Positions 58,899-64,000 of a stretch of DNA of 64,000 bases are shown here, piece by piece; the stretch's first letter is position 1, and the number at the start of each line of letters is the position of its first letter. A model generated the notes under the pieces. That model had not been told where the DNA came from. It did no database searches and saw only the letters and a list, made by a program, of their open reading frames with translations. The stretch is taken from the NCBI GenBank assembly GCA_023426505.1, contig JAFAAP010000074.1, forward strand, positions 1 to 64,000, in the 5' to 3' direction. Made by a program: the position numbers and the translations under genes. Origin of the DNA: Pseudomonadota bacterium (lineage in GTDB: Bacteria > Pseudomonadota > Alphaproteobacteria > Rhizobiales > Beijerinckiaceae).

Positions 58899-59620
58899 CC
58901 CTACTTCTCGGCATCGCCGCCGTCGGCATCCTCTGGTGGCTTCTCAACAACTTCGCTCAGGCCAATGCCGCCGCCGTCGCGAAGGCGATCAGGACCGTGG
59001 GCGGGATCGTGGCGCTCGGGCTTGCCGCCCTGCTCGGCCTGCGGGGCCGGATCGACATGGCGCTTCTCGTCGGAAGCGCAGGCGTCTGGCTGCTCGGGTG
59101 GTCCGGTTTCCGGCTCCCCGGCTTCGGCGGAACAGCGCCCCGGACGACCGGAAGCGTGTCGCGGGTGCGCTCCGCCATGATCGAAATGGAGCTCGACCAT
59201 GACAGCGGCGAGATGGACGGCTCCGTGCTGGCCGGAACCTTTTTGGGGCGTCGGCTCGGCACGCTCGAAGAAACGGACCTGCGGAACCTGCTGGCGGAAT
59301 GCGAGGCCGGCGATCCGGACGGGACGCGCCTCGTCGAGGCCTATCTGGACCGAAGGTTCCCGCGTTGGCGCGGAGGCGGACAGGAGCACGCGCAGGCGGG
59401 GCCGGAATCCCGGGGGCAGCCCGGCTCCGGCGCCATGACCGAGGAGGAGGCCCTCCAGATCCTGGGGCTGAGTGCCGGAGCGACGCCTGACCAGATCCGG
59501 AATGCCCACCGGTCGCTCATGAAGAAGCTGCACCCGGACCAGGGCGGATCGACCTACCTGGCGGCCCGCGTGAACCAGGCCAAGGAACTTCTCATGGCCC
59601 GGCGTCGGTCCGCATCATAA
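58895..59620 (+). CDS. Membrane-anchored J-domain protein (TIM14-like)
   Basis: This 241-residue protein has two or three N-terminal hydrophobic helices (LLLGIAAVGILWWLLNNFAQ, VGGIVALGLAALLGL, IDMALLVGSAGVWLLGW). A middle region is rich in acidic residues, and the C-terminal J domain has EALQILGLSAGATPDQIRNA and the HPD motif in KKLHPDQGGS. The J domain at the C-terminus after membrane helices is the TIM14/DjlA-like plan, recruiting DnaK to the membrane. The partner is the VWA protein. Confidence 0.87.
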   Translation: MTLLLGIAAVGILWWLLNNFAQANAAAVAKAIRTVGGIVALGLAALLGLRGRIDMALLVGSAGVWLLGWSGFRLPGFGGTAPRTTGSVSRVRSAMIEMELDHDSGEMDGSVLAGTFLGRRLGTLEETDLRNLLAECEAGDPDGTRLVEAYLDRRFPRWRGGGQEHAQAGPESRGQPGSGAMTEEEALQILGLSAGATPDQIRNAHRSLMKKLHPDQGGSTYLAARVNQAKELLMARRRSAS

Positions 59621-59710
59621 GGACCTGCCGCAACGGCTCTTGGCTTTTCGCAGAATAGCCAGCCCTTTTTTCGTGCATCATAGTGTGGAAAACAGCCGGG
59701 AGACGACGCC

Positions 59711-61342
59711 GTGCCTTCCTCCATGTACGATCGGGACCTCGACAGGAACCCTGCGAATTTCCAGCCCCTGACGCCGCTGACGTTCCTGGAGCGGGCCGCC
59801 AGCGTTCACCCGGACCGGACGGCGATCATCCACGGCGCATTGAGGCGCAGCTACAGGGATTTCTACGCCCGATCGCGGCGGCTGGCCTCGGCCCTCGCCA
59901 AGCGGGGCATCGGGCCGGGAGACACGGTCTCGGTCATGCTGCCCAACACGCCGGCCATGCTCGAGTGCCACTACGGCGTCCCCATGACGGGCGCCGTGCT
60001 CAACACGCTCAACACGCGCCTCGATGCGCCGATCATCGCCTTCTCGCTCAAGCACAGCGGCGCCAAGGTCCTGATCACGGACCGGGAGTTCTCACCCGTC
60101 GTCAAGGCGGCGCTTGACCAGATGGACGAGCGGCCCTTCGTGATCGACTACGACGATCCGGAGTTCGCCGGGAGCGGCGAGCGGCTGGGAGCCATCGAGT
60201 ACGAGGAGTTTCTGGCCGGAGGCGATCCCGATTTCGCCTGGGTCATGCCGCAAGACGAGTGGGACGCGATTGCGCTCAACTATACCTCCGGCACGACCGG
60301 CGATCCGAAGGGCGTGGTCTACCACCACCGCGGCGCCTACCTGCTCGCCATGGGGAACATCGTCACCGGCGGCATGGGGCAGCACCCGGTCTATCTCTGG
60401 ACGCTTCCCATGTTCCACTGCAACGGCTGGTGCTTCCCCTGGTCGCTGTCGATCGTCGCCGGCACCCATGTGTGCCTGCGCGCCGTGCGCTCCAAGCCCA
60501 TGTACGACGCTATCGCGGACCATGGGGTCACGCATCTGTGCGGCGCCCCCATCGTCATGTCGACGCTGCTCAACGCGCCTGAATCCGACAAGCGCTCCCT
60601 GCCCCATACCGTGCGCTTCTTCACGGCCGCCGCACCGCCGCCCGAGGCGGTCCTGGCAGCCATGAGAGTGGCGGGCTTCGACGTGACTCATCTCTACGGG
60701 CTGACGGAGGTCTACGGCCCCGCCGTCGTCAACGAGTGGCACGAGGAATGGAACGACCTTTCGGCCGCGGATTACGCCGCCAGGAAGGCCCGCCAGGGCG
60801 TCCGCTATCCAGTGCTCGAAGATCTCGACGTTCTCGATCCGGACACCATGCAGCCCGTGCCGGCCGACGGCACCACCCTCGGCGAGGTCATGTTCCGCGG
60901 CAACGTGGTGATGAAGGGCTACCTGAAGAATGCCACATCGACAGCCAAGGCGTTCGAAGGCGGGTGGTTCCACTCGGGCGACCTCGGCGTCAAGCACCCG
61001 GATGGGTACATCCAGCTGAAGGACCGCTCCAAGGACATCATCATCTCAGGCGGCGAGAACATTTCGTCGATCGAGGTGGAGGATGCGCTCTACAAGCACC
61101 CGGCGGTCCAGGCTGCCGCGGTGGTCGCGATGCCGGACGAGAAATGGGGCGAGACCCCTTGCGCCTTTGTCGAGCTCAAGCCCGATGCGACAGCGTCCGC
61201 GGAGGACCTGATCGCCTGGTGTCGGCAGCATCTCGCATCCTTCAAGTGCCCGCGCGCCATCGTGTTCGCGGAGATCCCGAAGACCTCGACGGGCAAGATC
61301 CAGAAGTTCCGCCTGCGCGAGGTGGCGCGCAGCCAGCCCTGA
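59711..61342 (+). CDS. Acyl-CoA synthetase (AMP-binding)
   Basis: This 543-residue adenylate-forming enzyme activates a fatty or related acid with CoA. The ATP loop is NYTSGTTGDPKGVVYHH (about residues 194-210). LYGLTEVYGP is the A5-type motif, GWFHSGDLG binds the ribose, and the C-terminal PKTSTGKIQKFRLRE holds the catalytic Lys. The sequence style (MFHCNGWCFPW) matches medium-chain or short-chain dicarboxylate-type acyl-CoA synthetases of Hyphomicrobiales. GTG 59711 or ATG 59723. Confidence 0.9.
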   Translation: MPSSMYDRDLDRNPANFQPLTPLTFLERAASVHPDRTAIIHGALRRSYRDFYARSRRLASALAKRGIGPGDTVSVMLPNTPAMLECHYGVPMTGAVLNTLNTRLDAPIIAFSLKHSGAKVLITDREFSPVVKAALDQMDERPFVIDYDDPEFAGSGERLGAIEYEEFLAGGDPDFAWVMPQDEWDAIALNYTSGTTGDPKGVVYHHRGAYLLAMGNIVTGGMGQHPVYLWTLPMFHCNGWCFPWSLSIVAGTHVCLRAVRSKPMYDAIADHGVTHLCGAPIVMSTLLNAPESDKRSLPHTVRFFTAAAPPPEAVLAAMRVAGFDVTHLYGLTEVYGPAVVNEWHEEWNDLSAADYAARKARQGVRYPVLEDLDVLDPDTMQPVPADGTTLGEVMFRGNVVMKGYLKNATSTAKAFEGGWFHSGDLGVKHPDGYIQLKDRSKDIIISGGENISSIEVEDALYKHPAVQAAAVVAMPDEKWGETPCAFVELKPDATASAEDLIAWCRQHLASFKCPRAIVFAEIPKTSTGKIQKFRLREVARSQP

Positions 61343-61353
61343 AAGGGACCGCT

Positions 61354-62154
61354 TCAGCGGCCCTTCCACTCCGGCTTGCGCTTGGCGATGAAGGCGTCGA
61401 TGCCCTCAGCGGCGTCCTCGGCCATCATGTTGCAGGCCATGACGTTGCCGGCATAGGCATAGGCTTCCTCCAAGCCCATGCTGCGCTGGCGGTTGAACAT
61501 GGCCTTGCCGGTGCGGATCGCCACAGGACTCTTGGAACAGATTTCGGCCGTCAGCGTCGCCACTGCGGAATCCAGTTCCGCGTCCGGCGCGGTACTGCTG
61601 ACGAGACCGTTGGCGAGGGCCTCGGCCGCGGTGATGAACCGTCCGGTCACGAGCATCTCGAAGGCGCGTTTCGGAGAGACGTTGCGGGAGAGCGCTACGG
61701 CGGGCGTGGAGCAGAACAGCCCGACATTGATGCCGGATACCGCGAAGGTGGCGCTCTCCGCCGCAACCGCCAGGTCGCAGGTGGCGACCAGCTGGCAACC
61801 AGCGGCCGTCGCGAGCCCCTGTACCTGCGCAATGACCGGAACCGGCAGGTTGACGATGCTCTGCATCACGCGGCTGCACCTTGCGAACAGGTCCTCGTAG
61901 TAGTCCTGCCGCGGATTGGCGCGCATCTGCTTGAGGTCGTGCCCCGCACAGAAGGCCCGCCCGCCGGCGCGGATCACGACGCAGCGGAGATCCTCGTCGC
62001 CGGACAACCCGTCGAAGGCGGTCTGGAGAGCCGCGAGCATCTCCTCAGAGAGCGCATTGAAATGCGCCGGACGGTTCAGGGTCAACGTGGCCACGCCATC
62101 CCGGTCCTCGCGGAGCAGGATGTCCTCGCTGGCGACGGCATATGGCGCATTCAT
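61354..62154 (-). CDS. Enoyl-CoA hydratase/isomerase family protein
   Basis: This 266-residue crotonase-fold enzyme has oxyanion hole motifs GGRAFCAGHDLKQ and QVQGLATAAGCQLVATCDL. The catalytic-Glu position that follows (GINVGLFCST) lacks the usual Glu, so it may be an isomerase, hydrolase or the echdc3-type variant rather than a standard hydratase. ATG 62154; longer start at 62193 not supported. It converges with the acyl-CoA synthetase, so both belong to fatty-acid metabolism. Confidence 0.87.
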   Translation of the reverse strand: MNAPYAVASEDILLREDRDGVATLTLNRPAHFNALSEEMLAALQTAFDGLSGDEDLRCVVIRAGGRAFCAGHDLKQMRANPRQDYYEDLFARCSRVMQSIVNLPVPVIAQVQGLATAAGCQLVATCDLAVAAESATFAVSGINVGLFCSTPAVALSRNVSPKRAFEMLVTGRFITAAEALANGLVSSTAPDAELDSAVATLTAEICSKSPVAIRTGKAMFNRQRSMGLEEAYAYAGNVMACNMMAEDAAEGIDAFIAKRKPEWKGR

Positions 62155-62335
62155 CGGCGTATCCTCGGACCGCCGGTTCGACGGCCTCATCATGTTGCTC
62201 GACTGGCCCCGGCAAAGCGTGGCCTTGGCGTAGGGCTCGCGCCGAGTCTAGACGAGATCGCTCCGACCGTTCAATCTGAGAGCACGCCCTTCAGCGCCGC
62301 ACCGGCACCCTCCAACAAGAGAGCAGAGACAGATC

Positions 62336-62908
62336 GTGAGCGAAACTCCCATCAGCCGCTTCCCCATACCCGAAATCGCCGATCTGCCGGACGACATTCG
62401 CACTCGGATCCTCACCGTCCAGGAAAAATCCGGCTTCGTCCCCAACGTCTTCCTCGTCCTCGCACACCGTCCCGACGAATTCCGTGCCTTTTTCGCCTAT
62501 CACGACGCGTTGATGGACAAGCCGAGCGGCCTCTCCAAGGCTGAGCGCGAGATGATCGTGGTGGCGACGAGCAACGCCAACCAGTGTCAGTACTGCGTCG
62601 TCGCCCACGGAGCCATCCTACGCATCAGGGCCAAGAACCCGCTCGTAGCCGATCAGGTCGCCATCAACTACCGCAAGGCCGACATCAGCGACCGGCAGAA
62701 AGCCATGCTGGACTTCGCCATGAAGGTGTCGCTCGAAGCCTACCGTGTCGGTGATGCGGATATCGCAGCACTCAAGGCGCATGGGTTCAGTGACGAGGAC
62801 GTGTGGGACATCACGGCCGTCGCATCGTTCTTCGCCATGTCGAACCGTCTCGCCAACGTCACGAGCATGCGGCCGAACGACGAGTTCTACATGATGGGGC
62901 GTGCGTAA
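62336..62908 (+). CDS. AhpD-like peroxidase-related protein (carboxymuconolactone decarboxylase family)
   Basis: This 190-residue all-helical protein has the redox motif NQCQYCVVAHG (CxxC followed by His), the AhpD catalytic arrangement. The N-terminal IADLPDDIRTRILTVQEKSG and C-terminal ASFFAMSNRLANVTSMRPND match the peroxidase-related enzyme subfamily (TIGR01926-like from memory). Likely reduces peroxides with a dithiol cofactor. GTG 62336 start. Confidence 0.88.
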   Translation: MSETPISRFPIPEIADLPDDIRTRILTVQEKSGFVPNVFLVLAHRPDEFRAFFAYHDALMDKPSGLSKAEREMIVVATSNANQCQYCVVAHGAILRIRAKNPLVADQVAINYRKADISDRQKAMLDFAMKVSLEAYRVGDADIAALKAHGFSDEDVWDITAVASFFAMSNRLANVTSMRPNDEFYMMGRA

Positions 62909-62917
62909 CCCGTCTCG

Positions 62918-63592
62918 TCAAAGCGGTGGCGAGCAAGCCTCCTCCACGATGGGCAGAAGCTCGGACATGGCGTCGAGAAGCCGCTCGGCTCCGAGCTCCG
63001 CGTGGGGCTTGTGGCTGTATCCGTAGGTGACCGCGAAGGCGCGAACGCCGGCGGCGCGGGCCGCCTCAACGTCGTGATAGTTGTCACCCACCATGAAGGC
63101 CGCTTCGGGGCCGACGCCCAAGCGATCGAGAGCCGCAAGGATCGGCGCCGGGTCAGGCTTGCGCTCGGGAAGGGTGTCGCCTCCGATCACGGCGTCGAAG
63201 AACATCCGCAGCCCGAGAGCATCGAGGATCTCAGCGGTGGCCGCAGAAGGCTTGTTCGTGACGACCGCGAGCCGAAGTCCGAGGCGTCTCAGATGCTCCA
63301 GCGTGGCGACCACACCCGGATAAGCCTCCGTGCAACGGGAGGCGTTGGCCCCGTAGATCTCGAGAAAGCGACTGACGAGCAGCGGAAGGCGGGACGTGTC
63401 GCCGCCGGTCGCGACGATCGCACGCTCGACGAGCTTGGCGACGCCGTCGCCGATCATGGACTTGGTTTCATCGAGGCTGACGGCGCGCAGACCCTCCTCG
63501 GCCAGGAGAACGTTCGCTGCATCCTGGAGGTCGCGCGCGCTGTCGACGAGCGTTCCGTCAAGATCGAAGATCACCGCCTTCAACGACGTCAT
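62918..63592 (-). CDS. gph: Phosphoglycolate phosphatase
   Basis: This 224-residue HAD hydrolase carries motif I VIFDLDGTLVDS (nucleophile and general acid Asp), motif II VVTNK, the Lys in ERKPDPAP, and motif III FMVGDNYHDVEAARAAG. The cap insertion is of subclass I, as in Gph. It removes phosphate from 2-phosphoglycolate formed in DNA repair or photorespiration. Ends 10 bp after the AhpD-like gene, convergent. Confidence 0.9.
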   Translation of the reverse strand: MTSLKAVIFDLDGTLVDSARDLQDAANVLLAEEGLRAVSLDETKSMIGDGVAKLVERAIVATGGDTSRLPLLVSRFLEIYGANASRCTEAYPGVVATLEHLRRLGLRLAVVTNKPSAATAEILDALGLRMFFDAVIGGDTLPERKPDPAPILAALDRLGVGPEAAFMVGDNYHDVEAARAAGVRAFAVTYGYSHKPHAELGAERLLDAMSELLPIVEEACSPPL

Positions 63593-63640
63593 GTGTAGAA
63601 CCTCACAGGCAATGCCGCGACAATCATGAGGAAAACGACC

Positions 63641-64000
63641 TCACCGCTTCCCGGTGAGGCTCGCGAATGTCCGGCCTTCGTCAGCCAACCGCCGCAGCAA
63701 CGGGGCCGGCCTCAGGCTGGCGTCGCCGGTCTCGGCAGCGAAGGCCTCGAGGCTGGCGGCGATCCTTGCGGGACCGACCTGATCCGCCCAGTACATGGGG
63801 CCGCCGCGCCATGCCGGCCAGCCATAGCCGTTCAGCCAGATGACGTCGATGTCGCTGGTCCTTGCGGCGATCCCCTCGTCCAGAATCCGTGCTCCTTCAT
63901 TGACCATCGGATAGAGGAGGCGTTCGACGATCTCGTCGGGCGTGAAGGAGCGACGCTCGATTCCGAGCTCCGACGAAACCGTCTCGATCAGGCGCTCGAC
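63641..64000 (-). CDS. fadB: 3-hydroxyacyl-CoA dehydrogenase / enoyl-CoA hydratase, C-terminal part (partial)
   Basis: Only the last 119 residues are in the window; the gene continues past 64000. The visible part is the second 3HCDH C-terminal domain: FTPDEIVERLLYPMVNEGAR, ILDEGIAARTSDIDVIW, NGYGWPAWRGGPMYWAD. This is the end of a multifunctional FadB/FadJ-type beta-oxidation enzyme. With the neighbouring acyl-CoA synthetase and crotonase it marks a fatty-acid oxidation neighbourhood. Confidence 0.85.
   Translation of the reverse strand, partial: VERLIETVSSELGIERRSFTPDEIVERLLYPMVNEGARILDEGIAARTSDIDVIWLNGYGWPAWRGGPMYWADQVGPARIAASLEAFAAETGDASLRPAPLLRRLADEGRTFASLTGKR

Noticed and set aside
57971..59620. 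A 549-residue plus-strand open frame covering the VWA gene
   Set aside because: Its first 308 codons are an Arg/Gly-rich out-of-frame reading of the VWA gene; only the J-domain part from 58895 is real.
60736..62544. A 602-residue plus-strand frame across acyl-CoA synthetase and enoyl-CoA hydratase
   Set aside because: The product is low-complexity Arg/Gly/His sequence and overlaps three well-supported genes in other frames; a GC-bias shadow.

Overview
The window looks like chromosome of an alphaproteobacterium of the order Hyphomicrobiales. The Methylobacteriaceae, for example Microvirga, seem most likely, but this is my reading of gene content, not a database match. Support comes from a ctrA-chpT pair, sciP, eipA, a FliJ-type protein, GC-rich genes and many boxes fitting GGAAC-N16/17-CGTT, the promoter of the alphaproteobacterial general stress sigma factor EcfG.

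Region 1 (145-8071) is a divergent sugar/inositol cassette. Two epimerases lie on the minus strand. On the plus strand are inositol-3-phosphate synthase, a histidine phosphatase, a CgeB-type glycosyltransferase, a sugar nucleotidyltransferase, a TIGR04290-type methyltransferase and a glycosidase-like protein. Each arm has its own EcfG-type promoter in the shared 377 bp intergenic region. The glycosidase appears to be a circular permutant: strands 4-8 of its barrel come first and strands 1-3 last.

Region 2 (8284-32792) is a 24.5 kb genomic island. A large serine recombinase sits at its right end and runs into the 3' end of an elongator tRNA-Met gene. A 14 bp copy of the tRNA end (gatggtagcggagg) recurs at 8284, which gives candidate attL and attR. 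The left half is a defence island: a DUF6932 / HTH-ImmA-IrrE / Beta-family operon with a palindromic operator, a SIR2-like DUF4917 gene, a complete type I restriction-modification operon (hsdM-hsdS-hsdR) with a YgjP-type metallopeptidase, and a GIY-YIG gene. The right half carries a small resolvase with a dyad-rich upstream region, a Crp/Fnr regulator, an orphan ParD-like antitoxin, a PAS/HWE histidine kinase, a cupin, a YciI protein, a GIY-YIG / PD-(D/E)XK gene pair and unknown genes. Three copies of a 16 bp motif divide this half into modules.

Region 3 (32781-44532) is core chromosome: tRNA-Met, a PmtA-like methyltransferase, mnmA, sciP, an HTH protein, a methyltransferase plus an LPG-synthase-like membrane protein, a GNAT protein, fliJ, ctrA, a frameshifted EamA transporter, chpT, cysQ, eipA and a coiled-coil membrane protein. 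CtrA, ChpT and SciP belong to one cell-cycle circuit.

Region 4 (44555-54560) is rich in stress functions: small envelope proteins, D-amino acid transaminase, a SWIB protein, two response regulators, UV endonuclease, a DUF883/DUF3618/holin-like operon, a YihY protein, a DUF892 protein, a DUF2892 protein and a GlsB/YeaQ protein. Eight EcfG-type promoters (five perfect, three with one mismatch) serve these genes.

Region 5 (54853-64000) holds a large RTX protein, a missed 54-residue gene, a VWA / J-domain pair, an acyl-CoA synthetase, enoyl-CoA hydratase, an AhpD-like protein, phosphoglycolate phosphatase and the 3' end of a fadB-like gene that runs off the window.
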